A stretch of 11,785 nt of DNA from an uncultured Lachnospiraceae bacterium (GCA_947175305.1 CAMWMO010000004.1:1-11785), one strand, 5' to 3'; positions 1-5,948 are shown, counted from the stretch's first letter. Notes: generated by a model not told the origin, from the sequence alone. Numbers and translations: made by a program.

Positions 1-54
1 CTGCGACCTCCTGGTCCCAAACCAGGCGCTCTAGCCAAGCTGAGCCACACCCCG
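1..54 (-). tRNA. tRNA-Pro (anticodon UGG), partial
   Basis: Read on the minus strand, the 5' part of a tRNA begins at 54 with acceptor strand CGGGGTG. A D-arm with GCTC...GAGC pairing follows, then an anticodon stem CCTGG/CCAGG around the loop TTTGGGA. That loop gives anticodon TGG, which is proline. The T-arm and the 3' acceptor strand lie beyond the left edge, so about 54 of roughly 77 nt are present. A consensus promoter sits just upstream at 92-120. Confidence 0.93.
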
Positions 55-91
55 CAAGGATCCCGCGCCGAATTCTCACAACGCATTTCTC

Positions 92-120
92 ATTATATAA
101 TACGGTTTTTTTTCTGTCAA
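92..120 (-). promoter_or_regulatory. SigA promoter of tRNA-Pro
   Basis: On the minus strand there is a perfect -35 TTGACA (115-120), a 17-nt spacer and a perfect -10 TATAAT (92-97). This predicts a start near 85, about 30 nt before the mature tRNA. The match to the vegetative consensus is complete, as expected for a stable RNA gene. The spacer contains a run of eight A. Confidence 0.85.
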
Positions 121-147
121 CCGCTTTCTATTATTTTTTTCACCCTA

Positions 148-630
148 TTATGAAACATAATTCAAGGTGTAATGTGCTTCGCCGTCTCTGTCTATCTCCA
201 TAATGATATAACTGGGTTTTCGATTCTCCTGTCTGGGGTAGCTGATACTGCCCGGATTGATCAAAGTAATATCATTTCCGATATCGATCACCGGTCTGTG
301 AGAGTGCCCGCACATCACGATATCCACTTCCCTGGCTCTGGCCTCCTGCTTGATCGTCTCCGTGTTCATGGCAATATAATAATGATGCCCGTGGGTCAGC
401 CAGACTTTATATCGGCCGATCATAAACTCCTGCTCTCTGGGAAGGGCAGAAAAGAAATCATTATTTCCCTGTACCATCACCACCGGGCAGCCCGCCGCCT
501 CGCTTATGGTATACTCGCTCCCCTCCACATCACCGCAATGTACCATCATATCATAAGGCCCTGTCTTTTCCAGAACGGTAAGCAGATTTTCATTGTGACG
601 ATGGCTGTCACTCACGATCAACACTTTCAT
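148..630 (-). CDS. yfcE: YfcE/MJ0936-type metallophosphoesterase
   Basis: This is a 160-residue cytoplasmic phosphodiesterase of the YfcE/YsnB family, enzymes that use two metal ions to cleave phosphodiester model substrates; their natural substrate is poorly defined. All expected motifs are present in order: D8-S-H10, G33-D34, G55-N-N-D58, the histidines near 80-83, and G108-H-S-H111. The length is normal for the family and the active site looks intact. It is the last gene of a four-gene operon and starts 5 nt after the rdgB stop. The rdgB-yfcE order is a familiar Firmicute arrangement (ysnA-ysnB in Bacillus subtilis). The ribosome site is weak (GGAT upstream of the ATG), so translational coupling to rdgB is plausible. 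No convincing intrinsic terminator follows, so some readthrough into tRNA-Pro is possible. Confidence 0.92.
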   Translation of the reverse strand: MKVLIVSDSHRHNENLLTVLEKTGPYDMMVHCGDVEGSEYTISEAAGCPVVMVQGNNDFFSALPREQEFMIGRYKVWLTHGHHYYIAMNTETIKQEARAREVDIVMCGHSHRPVIDIGNDITLINPGSISYPRQENRKPSYIIMEIDRDGEAHYTLNYVS

Positions 631-635
631 AACAA

Positions 636-1256
636 TTATCCAAACATCCTTTTCTTTAGTTCCGCCTTCATCAGCTCCAGCGCCCTGCTCCTGTGGCTGA
701 TCTGATTTTTCTCTTCATCCGTCAGCTCTGCCGCCGTGCGCCCGTACTCCGGCAGATAAAAGATCGGATCGTATCCAAAGCCATTGTCGCCCTTCAACTC
801 ATAACCGATCCTTCCCTCCACAATCCCTTCGGTGGTGACCACCTCGCCATCCGGAAAGACTGCCGCAATGGCACAGACGAATCTGGCGGTCCGATCTTCC
901 TCCTGCACATCCTTCATCCGTCTGAGCAGATCTGCACTCTTCTCTGAAAATGGAGTCACCTCCCCGAGATATCTGGCGGAGTAAATGCCCGGTTCCCCGT
1001 TCAGACAGTCGATCACCAGCCCGGAGTCGTCAGCAAGCACCACACATTCCCGCACTTTCTTCTCCACAGCAAGAGCATCTGCCACTGTCTGCGCCTTGAT
1101 CACTGCATTCTCTGTAAAGGTTGCACCGTTCTCCTCGATCTCAGGATCGATCCCAGCCTCCTTCATGGAGACCACATCCCACTTCATATCCTCCAAAATG
1201 GCACGTATCTCCCGCATTTTCCCCTGATTTCCCGTCGCAAATATAATCTGCCGCAT
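636..1256 (-). CDS. rdgB: XTP/dITP pyrophosphatase (RdgB/HAM1 family)
   Basis: This is a 206-residue house-cleaning nucleotide pyrophosphatase. Family members hydrolyse dITP, dXTP, ITP and XTP to monophosphates and keep deaminated purines out of DNA and RNA. Visible motifs are an N-terminal FATGNQGKMREI (6-17), the metal-binding segment E-N-G-A-T-F-T-E-N (42-50), the strongly conserved LADDSGLVID (74-83), GFGYDPIF (159-166) and SHRSRAL (187-193). The ATG at 1256 was chosen because the family begins directly with this first strand and a GGAG lies 10 nt upstream. An in-frame ATG at 1301 would add 15 residues with no family counterpart and would overlap the upstream gene. The gene follows the amidase-like gene by 22 nt and precedes yfcE by 5 nt, within one operon. 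Confidence 0.94.
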   Translation of the reverse strand: MRQIIFATGNQGKMREIRAILEDMKWDVVSMKEAGIDPEIEENGATFTENAVIKAQTVADALAVEKKVRECVVLADDSGLVIDCLNGEPGIYSARYLGEVTPFSEKSADLLRRMKDVQEEDRTARFVCAIAAVFPDGEVVTTEGIVEGRIGYELKGDNGFGYDPIFYLPEYGRTAAELTDEEKNQISHRSRALELMKAELKKRMFG

Positions 1257-1278
1257 TTCCTTCGCACTCCAATTTCCA

Positions 1279-2349
1279 TCACTGCTCATATGCTTTTTCA
1301 ACCGCGTTGTAGATTCCCTCCGCGATCCGCTTGATATAATCCTCGCGCTGCAACAAAATAGCTTCCTGACTGTTCGTAAGATACCCTACCCGGATAGCCG
1401 CCGCCGGCACCGTAGCGCCGGAGATCACTTCATCCGTCTGGGACGCCTCGATCAGGCCGCCCGCCTTACCGCTGATCGACGTGACTACCTCCCGCTCTAA
1501 GAGATCCGCCAGCTCTACATTTCCGAAGCCGGGGATAAAAAATTTACTGTTATAAACTGCCGCCGTGCCATAGAGCTTACTGTTCTCGTCACCGCTCACC
1601 TCAATGCGGATCAGCATATCGGCCTTGGTAGCCGCCGCAAGCTCCACCCTGTCTGCCGCCGCCGGATTGCTGTCGTCCATTCTTGTATAGTACACTTTCA
1701 CATCGCTTTCATCAAACAACGCCTTCAAAGCCTGGGCAATATTCAGTGTAATGTCCTTCGACAAGATTCCATCCACGGCAACGCCCGTCTCGCCGCCGCC
1801 GTAAGCAGGATCCACCACAATAATTCTCTCGTCGTTCTCCTTGGGCGGTACAAATTCCACATACAGCGTATGATCCTCAAAGATACTGCGGTACTCATAC
1901 ACTCCTGTCAGCGCAAACCGAAGACAGGCTCTCTCCTGCGACGCCTCGAAATGCCCCTCCACCACGCTCTCGCAATCTCCGTAAACGCTGTTCAGTCTGT
2001 AAAACTCCTCACATTCCTGAGTCTTTGCAGACTGAATACTCACCCACAATTCCTTGTTCATATAGTGATTCTCTAAGACCACCTCTTCTGCCTTCACCGT
2101 TTCCGGCATGGGAATACAAAAAAAGTTTGTACTTTGACTTGATCGGTCAATATTTATAATGTTCCCCTCCGTCGGTGTGACCGCAACAGGCTCCTCCTTC
2201 TTTACGGATTGAACCACCTCATCCTGCGCCAAATCTGTCACACCCACCGTCTTTGTCGCCGAATAATACAGCATCACACTCATCGCTGACGCTACAAAAA
2301 GGATACAATATACCAATGTACTTTTCATTAAACTGTTTTGCTGCTGCAT
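1279..2349 (-). CDS. Membrane-anchored Amidase_3-fold protein, probable pseudoenzyme
   Basis: This 356-residue protein has an N-terminal membrane segment (about 9-29), so it is probably anchored with the rest outside the cell. A linker (30-70) is followed by a beta-rich region (about 75-168) that resembles an AMIN domain and contains Cys78, 113, 126 and 142. An N-acetylmuramoyl-L-alanine amidase fold (Amidase_3) follows at about 175-352. The scaffold is clear: VVDPAYGG, KDITLNIAQALK, YYTRMDD and GYLTNSQEA. Compared with CwlC-like enzymes, however, the three zinc ligands and the catalytic Glu are replaced: His to Tyr183, Glu to Ser197, His to Glu250, Glu to Arg320. I infer that it cannot cleave peptidoglycan and may bind it or regulate another hydrolase. 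The frame is intact, so this is not gene decay. It starts 3 nt after the rlmL-like stop; Met8 is an alternative start. Confidence 0.85.
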   Translation of the reverse strand: MQQQNSLMKSTLVYCILFVASAMSVMLYYSATKTVGVTDLAQDEVVQSVKKEEPVAVTPTEGNIINIDRSSQSTNFFCIPMPETVKAEEVVLENHYMNKELWVSIQSAKTQECEEFYRLNSVYGDCESVVEGHFEASQERACLRFALTGVYEYRSIFEDHTLYVEFVPPKENDERIIVVDPAYGGGETGVAVDGILSKDITLNIAQALKALFDESDVKVYYTRMDDSNPAAADRVELAAATKADMLIRIEVSGDENSKLYGTAAVYNSKFFIPGFGNVELADLLEREVVTSISGKAGGLIEASQTDEVISGATVPAAAIRVGYLTNSQEAILLQREDYIKRIAEGIYNAVEKAYEQ

Positions 2350-2352
2350 TTC

Positions 2353-3501
2353 TTATCTTCTGCTCCCGGTGGGCTTGGGCCCCATATATTGATAAAAGTA
2401 AGTCTTCATCATGCCATTATACAGCTTTCTGTTTTTATCCGCCTTCCTGCCGATGGCATTCTCCGCCTGCTCATAGGCCGTGATCAGATACATGGACCAG
2501 GAATCCAGCGATTGATACCGTTCTCCCAGCGTCCGATACAAAGCCTGAAGATTATCCTTATCCTCCAGTCTCTCTCCATAAGGCGGATTCGTCAAAATGA
2601 ACCCGTATTTTTTGGCATGGCTGAGCTGATCGACGCCCCGTCTCTGAAAGTGCACCAGATGCTCCACACCTGCCATTTTCGCGTTGGCTCTGGCAATGGA
2701 GACCATCTCGTCATCTATGTCATATCCCTGGATCTGGGTCTCCACCTCCGGTGTCTCTGCCGCCTTTGCTTCCTCCAATGTTCTTTGCCAGAGTTTTTCA
2801 GGGAAAAGATGTTCCCACTCTTTTGCCAGAAAGGTTCTGTTTTTCCCAGGCGCGATATGAGCCGCCATCATTGCCGCCTCAATGGGGATCGTTCCGCTGC
2901 CGCAGAAAGGGTCCACAAGAATGCGGTCGCCCCGCCAGGGCGTCAGCATGAGCAGCGCCGCCGCCAGATTTTCTGCGATAGGCGCCTTTGCGGTAAGTTT
3001 TCTATATCCCCGTTTATGTAAGGATTCTCCCGAGGTATCCAGTCCCACGGTCACCTCGTCCTTCTTAATAAATACCCGGATCGGATAGGATGCACCGTTC
3101 TCTGCAAACCAGTCTATGTGGTAAACGCTTTTCATGCGCTCCACCATAGCCTTTTTCATCACAGACTGAATATCCGAGGGGCTGAACAGCTTGCTCTTTA
3201 CGCTGGCCGCCTTGGCCACCCAGAATCTGCCGTCCTTCGGAATGTACGCTTCCCAGGGAAGCGCTCTGGTCCCCTGAAAAAGCTCCTCAAAGCTCTCCGC
3301 ATAAAAGCTTCCTATCTTAATGAGCACCCGCTCCGCACTGCGCAGAAATATATTGGCACGACACAGCGCCTGTCTGTCTCCGGCTAAGGTAACTCTGCCA
3401 TCCTCCACACAGGTGATCTCCAAACCCAGATCGGTGATCTCTCTTTTTAAAACGGCCTCCAGTCCAAAATGACAGGGCACGATATACTCTAATTTTTCCA
3501 T
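2353..3501 (-). CDS. THUMP-domain class I SAM-dependent rRNA methyltransferase (RlmL N-terminal/YpsC-like)
   Basis: This is a 382-residue RNA methyltransferase, probably a 23S rRNA guanine-N2 methyltransferase equivalent to B. subtilis YpsC and to the N-terminal half of E. coli RlmL. The N-terminus (VPCHFGLEAVLKREI) and the THUMP region (about 50-155) are typical. SAM motif I is DPFCGSGT at 197-204, followed by PIEAA. The catalytic motif NPPYGERL is at 305-312. The length is normal for the YpsC-type protein, and the additional RlmK-type domain of E. coli RlmL is absent. It is the first gene of the four-gene operon. The start is odd: there is no Shine-Dalgarno sequence, and the promoter predicts transcription starting on the ATG itself (see the promoter entry). 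The start codon choice is supported because the family begins right here. Confidence 0.93.
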   Translation of the reverse strand: MEKLEYIVPCHFGLEAVLKREITDLGLEITCVEDGRVTLAGDRQALCRANIFLRSAERVLIKIGSFYAESFEELFQGTRALPWEAYIPKDGRFWVAKAASVKSKLFSPSDIQSVMKKAMVERMKSVYHIDWFAENGASYPIRVFIKKDEVTVGLDTSGESLHKRGYRKLTAKAPIAENLAAALLMLTPWRGDRILVDPFCGSGTIPIEAAMMAAHIAPGKNRTFLAKEWEHLFPEKLWQRTLEEAKAAETPEVETQIQGYDIDDEMVSIARANAKMAGVEHLVHFQRRGVDQLSHAKKYGFILTNPPYGERLEDKDNLQALYRTLGERYQSLDSWSMYLITAYEQAENAIGRKADKNRKLYNGMMKTYFYQYMGPKPTGSRR

Positions 3502-3507
3502 AGCTAC

Positions 3508-3536
3508 ATTTTATGCCGTAGATAAAAACCTGTCAA
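3508..3536 (-). promoter_or_regulatory. SigA promoter of the rlmL-like operon, predicting a leaderless mRNA
   Basis: On the minus strand, -35 TTGACA (3531-3536) and -10 TAAAAT (3508-3513) are separated by 17 nt. With the -10 hexamer at -12 to -7, +1 falls on 3501, the A of the first ATG of the methyltransferase gene. No purine-rich ribosome site lies between the -10 and the ATG. Both facts point to leaderless translation of the first gene. Confidence 0.75.
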
Positions 3537-3558
3537 CTTTGTTTTCCTTTCACAGCAC

Positions 3559-3585
3559 AAAAGGGGACGCTCCTTGCGCCCCCTT
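3559..3585 (-). terminator. Intrinsic terminator after the 49-residue gene
   Basis: On the minus strand, AAGGGGGCGC, loop AAGGA, then GCGTCCCCTT form a 10-bp stem with one G-U pair (arms 3576-3585 and 3561-3570). A short T run follows (TTTTGTG). It starts 15 nt after the stop codon at 3601. The U tract is short, so termination may be incomplete; readthrough would enter the next operon promoter. Confidence 0.65.
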
Positions 3586-3600
3586 CAGACCGGGTCCTGC

Positions 3601-3750
3601 CTAGTAGTTATCCTTGCTGCTGTTATCCGAGCTGTTCTTTGTGCTGTTGCTGGAGTTGTTGTTAGAACTGTTCTTCGAATTGTTCTGGTTGTTCTTGTTC
3701 TGCTGTTTCTCACTCTGCTGGCTGTTCTGGTTAAAATCATTTTTAGACAT
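3601..3750 (-). CDS. 49-residue Asn/Ser/Gln/Lys-rich small protein, possible spore protein
   Basis: Product begins MSKNDFNQNSQQSEKQ and ends SSKDNY. It has 49 residues, mostly Asn, Ser, Gln and Lys, with a single aromatic near each end, no membrane segment and no cysteine. I do not recognise a named family. The frame is chosen because a perfect AGGAGGT (3758-3764) lies 7 nt before this ATG. The two longer frames through the same DNA are low-complexity shadows without a good ribosome site. A SigG-like promoter lies about 40 nt upstream and a terminator directly downstream, so it is a self-contained unit. Composition and promoter suggest a forespore product, loosely like gamma-type small acid-soluble spore proteins, but no germination-protease site or repeat is evident. 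The spore role is inference. Confidence 0.78.
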   Translation of the reverse strand: MSKNDFNQNSQQSEKQQNKNNQNNSKNSSNNNSSNSTKNSSDNSSKDNY

Positions 3751-3786
3751 CTTCCATACCTCCTGATTGGTTTCATGTTACAGAAA

Positions 3787-3816
3787 TAGTATGAGAAGAT
3801 AAAATCAAACTTATTC
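3787..3816 (-). promoter_or_regulatory. SigG/SigF-like forespore promoter of the 49-residue gene
   Basis: On the minus strand, GAATA (3812-3816) and CATACTA (3787-3793) are separated by exactly 18 nt. This matches the B. subtilis SigG pattern GHATR-N18-CATNHTA at every constrained position. The predicted start near 3780 gives a leader of about 30 nt that holds the AGGAGGT site. No comparably good SigA promoter was found upstream of this gene. Confidence 0.6.
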
Positions 3817-3834
3817 AGTCACGACATAGGTCTT

Positions 3835-3889
3835 TAGTACCATTTTTTTATTCAAAACCACCAAAATGCAGGCTGGTACTTTGGTACTA
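3835..3889. repeat. Three copies of an 8-bp TGGTACTA-like element
   Basis: TGGTACTT (3874-3881) and TGGTACTA (3882-3889) are directly adjacent. An inverted copy, TAGTACCA, lies at 3835-3842. The tandem pair spans about -57 to -42 relative to the predicted start of the plus-strand RNA, a usual place for an activator. The cluster lies between two divergent promoters. The binding protein is unknown. Confidence 0.5.
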
Positions 3890-3896
3890 TTCTTTA

Positions 3897-3924
3897 TTGT
3901 TTTTTATCCTAAAAGTGATATAAT
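3897..3924 (+). promoter_or_regulatory. Extended -10 promoter of the candidate small RNA
   Basis: TTGTTT (3897-3902), a 16-nt spacer and TATAAT (3919-3924) are preceded by an extended -10 TG (TGATATAAT, 3916-3924). The predicted start is near 3931. There is no plus-strand gene downstream before the convergent HAAS gene, so the promoter must serve a non-coding or very short transcript. Confidence 0.65.
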
Positions 3925-3930
3925 AATAAA

Positions 3931-4036
3931 TGTAGACGGAGATACCCCTTCATTCTCCGCCTACAGACCCTTATATTAATTATTTATACTCCCCTCAACA
4001 GACTGTTTATTTCGATAAACAGTCTGTTGTATTTTA
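3931..4036 (+). ncRNA. Candidate small RNA with two hairpins and C-rich unpaired segments
   Basis: The unit runs from a good extended -10 promoter to an intrinsic terminator over about 106 nt and contains no plausible reading frame. Hairpin 1 is TGTAGACGGAG (3931-3941) pairing with CTCCGCCTACA (3955-3965), with one A-C mismatch. Its 13-nt loop carries CCCCTT. An AT-rich linker leads to an unpaired ACTCCCCTC (3988-3996) just before the terminator hairpin. C-rich unpaired motifs of this kind pair with Shine-Dalgarno sequences in Firmicute small RNAs such as RoxS/RsaE, so a trans-acting regulator is possible. One caution is that hairpin 1 pairs slightly better on the minus strand, where the mismatch becomes G-U. 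The promoter and U-rich tail favour plus. No known family recognised. Confidence 0.5.
3997..4036 (+). terminator. Intrinsic terminator with 14-bp perfect stem
   Basis: AACAGACTGTTTAT (3997-4010), loop TTCG and ATAAACAGTCTGTT (4015-4028) form a perfect 14-bp stem. The T-rich tail GTATTTTAT follows on the plus strand. On the minus strand the stem is followed by GAGGGGAG, not T residues, so it should end plus-strand transcription and not the convergent lacI operon. Confidence 0.7.
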
Positions 4037-4059
4037 TATAATATGCTGCCGTTTCTGCG

Positions 4060-4512
4060 CTACCGGCTTTTTACATAATTCACTATCAGCACGATGATGA
4101 GCACCGGAATCAGGATCGGCGCTATAAAGGATATGACTGAAAAGATCACGCCGATGATCAGGATCGCGACCACACCCACGATCAGAAGGAGCAGCCAAGT
4201 CGGCATACGGACCATTTTCTCCCCGCCGAACGCTCTGTCCTGTCTCGTTTCATATGCGCCGTCTGCCGTCTCCTCGTCATAGTTCCAATTGGTGCCCTCG
4301 TTGACCCCGGCACGTTTATTCGCCTCTATGATGCTCTTGGCAAGAAGCCTCGGATCTCCCAGACTCGTCAGGACCTCTTCCTCGCTTCTGCCCTTCCTGA
4401 TCTCTACATCAATATATTCCTGATAGTACCGCACATTCTCCGCCACCTGAGAGCTGTTCACACCGCCGGCAAGAGCGCGCTGTAATCTTTCTATAAACTC
4501 TATTCGATCCAT
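4060..4512 (-). CDS. HAAS/DUF1700-domain membrane protein
   Basis: This is a 150-residue protein with an N-terminal HAAS (DUF1700) helical domain at about 1-65. The signature is a start MDRIEFIERLQRAL, then YYQEYIDVEIRKGRSEEEVL and LGDPRLLAKSI. A polar linker (66-102) follows, then two closely packed hydrophobic segments (about 105-127 and 129-147) and a basic end (VKSR). The HAAS domain is linked to signalling and is usually encoded beside a PadR regulator; no PadR gene is present here. The gene follows the unknown 130-residue gene by 16 nt with an AGGA ribosome site 7-8 nt before the ATG, so it is probably the third gene of the lacI operon. No terminator with a U tail is seen after it on this strand. 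Molecular function is unknown. Confidence 0.85.
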   Translation of the reverse strand: MDRIEFIERLQRALAGGVNSSQVAENVRYYQEYIDVEIRKGRSEEEVLTSLGDPRLLAKSIIEANKRAGVNEGTNWNYDEETADGAYETRQDRAFGGEKMVRMPTWLLLLIVGVVAILIIGVIFSVISFIAPILIPVLIIVLIVNYVKSR

Positions 4513-4528
4513 ACCTGCTTCCTTTTTC

Positions 4529-4921
4529 TTATGTGGTCTGATCCATGCCTCTCCAGTCGCTAAACTTTTTCAAAAAAGCCGCCGGATTTCTTCGCATATC
4601 GGCCATCGTCTGAAACGACCTGAGTACCATATCTTCTTTATTACATTGCGCCGTGTTCTTTCCGGTATCCCTGCGCAGGTTATCCTGCTCCATCTGCCAC
4701 ACATAACAGTCCGCTAAAGAATATCCCTCACATTTCGGAAATTCCGGCAGACTGTGGTTTTCAAGATAATACAGGAACGCATCATAAAGCTCTCTGCTTT
4801 GCAAAAATTCGCTCCAAAGCGTCTGCTGCCACGCCTCGCTCTTCCCGGCAAACTCACACAGCCTCGTAAGACCATCATAAACTTTTAATTTGCTCTGGTC
4901 AAATATGATCTGTGACGGCAT
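4529..4921 (-). CDS. Uncharacterised 130-residue protein, overlaps the lacI-family gene
   Basis: I do not recognise the family. From the ATG at 4921 the product begins MPSQIIFDQSKLKVYDGL. It is soluble, mostly predicted helical, rich in aromatic and charged residues (ENHSLPEFPKCEGYSLADCY, then VWQMEQ), with three cysteines and no signal or membrane segment. The start at 4921 is preferred because GGGAG lies 7 nt upstream; an upstream in-frame ATG at 4972 would extend 17 residues deep into the regulator gene. With the chosen start, the gene overlaps the 3' end of the lacI-family gene by 23 nt in another frame, which suggests translational coupling. It precedes the HAAS gene by 16 nt. The pairing hints at a shared regulon but says nothing about function. 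Confidence 0.75.
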   Translation of the reverse strand: MPSQIIFDQSKLKVYDGLTRLCEFAGKSEAWQQTLWSEFLQSRELYDAFLYYLENHSLPEFPKCEGYSLADCYVWQMEQDNLRRDTGKNTAQCNKEDMVLRSFQTMADMRRNPAAFLKKFSDWRGMDQTT

Positions 4922-5948
4922 GCTGCTCTCCCTTTTCGTTGATATCTGCCACAGAGTTACCTTCAAACACATGCCCCTCCACCACGATGGTCTCCACCAG
5001 TGTAGTCTTGGGATTCTCGATCAGACTAATGAGCTTCTCCCCCATCTGCCGTCCCAGCTCTGCCGTATCCTGACGCAGTGTGGTCAGCGTAGGCTCGATA
5101 TGCCGGGCAATCCGGATGCCGTCATAACCGGCAACGGAAATATCATCCGGCACCCGGAGTCTCATCTCCTGAATCGCATTAAACCCGCCAAAGGCGGAAA
5201 AATCATCCGGATAAAGGATACACGTAGGAGGCTCCTGCAAATGGAGAAGCCGCATCGTCTGCAAGTAAGCGCCCTTGGTATCACGATAAGGCGACATGCA
5301 GATATACTCATCCGGTATCGTAAGGCCAAGCTGACCCGCGGTGCGGTAAAAGGAAGCCAGTCTGCTCTGGGTAACCGAAGAGTCCGCCCCGTGGATATAG
5401 GCCACCCTGCGGTGTCCTTTCTCATAAACGTATGTGAGCAGTTCCTGCATCCCATGCACATTGTTAGACATGACCGCACAGACATCATTAAAAAGGTGAT
5501 CCAACGTTACCGTAGGGATATCGCTCCTGACTAACTCCAGAATATCCGGAGAATAAAAATCCGTACAGACGATAGCAACGCCGTCAAAGCCACGAGATCT
5601 GCAGTGACCAAGATAGCTCAGCGCCCCGGTCTTCTGTTTCGCGGTATTGATGAAGGTAATATCGTAGCCCTTCTCCTCTACAGTGCGCTTCAGACTGTCC
5701 AGTACAAAAGCATAATAATCGTGGGTCAGGCCGCTGTAATCTTCATGGGCAAAAAGTACGCCCACGTTATAGCTGCGGTTCGTCTTGAGCATCTTGGCCG
5801 CCGAGTTTGAAAAGTACCCCATCTCCTCCGCCACCTGTCGGATCCGCTTTTTGGTCTCTTTTCCCACATCATTCTGATCATTCAACGCCTTGCTGACTGT
5901 CGCCACGGATACGCCACAGACCGCAGAAATATCTTTCATGGATACCAT
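4899..5948 (-). CDS. LacI/GalR-family transcriptional repressor
   Basis: This 349-residue regulator has an N-terminal LacI helix-turn-helix and hinge (MKDISAVCGVSVATVSKALN at 4-23, continuing to about 60) and a periplasmic-binding-protein-like sugar domain (about 60-335). Typical core motifs are visible: NVGVLF, a DGVAIV stretch, the PTVTLDH strand, and DDISVAGYDGIRIA near 270-285. The start at 5948 has an AAGGGG ribosome site 8 nt upstream; Met4 would not. The gene is divergent from cellobiose phosphorylase, and both promoters carry CG-centred palindromes of LacI type, so it most likely represses cbpA and itself. The natural inducer would then be cellobiose or a derivative, which is inference. 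Its 3' end overlaps the next gene by 23 nt. Confidence 0.94.
   Translation of the reverse strand: MVSMKDISAVCGVSVATVSKALNDQNDVGKETKKRIRQVAEEMGYFSNSAAKMLKTNRSYNVGVLFAHEDYSGLTHDYYAFVLDSLKRTVEEKGYDITFINTAKQKTGALSYLGHCRSRGFDGVAIVCTDFYSPDILELVRSDIPTVTLDHLFNDVCAVMSNNVHGMQELLTYVYEKGHRRVAYIHGADSSVTQSRLASFYRTAGQLGLTIPDEYICMSPYRDTKGAYLQTMRLLHLQEPPTCILYPDDFSAFGGFNAIQEMRLRVPDDISVAGYDGIRIARHIEPTLTTLRQDTAELGRQMGEKLISLIENPKTTLVETIVVEGHVFEGNSVADINEKGEQHAVTDHI

Noticed and set aside
122..176. Possible terminator hairpin at the end of yfcE (ATTATG/CATAAT with CACC/GGTG flanks)
   Set aside because: On the yfcE strand the stem is followed by A residues, not T, and it includes the stop codon region. It does not qualify as an intrinsic terminator in either direction.
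172..705. Long plus-strand frame opposite yfcE and rdgB (177 codons)
   Set aside because: It is antisense to two genes with complete catalytic motifs; its translation has no recognisable domain and no promoter or ribosome site was seen.
1257..1301. Longer N-terminus for RdgB from the ATG at 1301
   Set aside because: The 15 extra residues match nothing in the family, overlap the upstream gene, and lack a better ribosome site than the ATG at 1256.
3585..3776. 63-residue Arg/Thr-rich reading frame on the minus strand
   Set aside because: It overlaps the 49-residue gene in another frame, its ATG lacks the ideal ribosome site, and its composition is what a frame shift of AAC/AGC-rich codons produces.
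3574..3789. Plus-strand 71-residue Leu/Val-rich frame resembling a membrane peptide
   Set aside because: Its hydrophobicity is the antisense reading of Asn/Gln-rich codons (GTT, CTG, TTG). It lacks its own promoter and runs through the terminator hairpin of the opposite gene.
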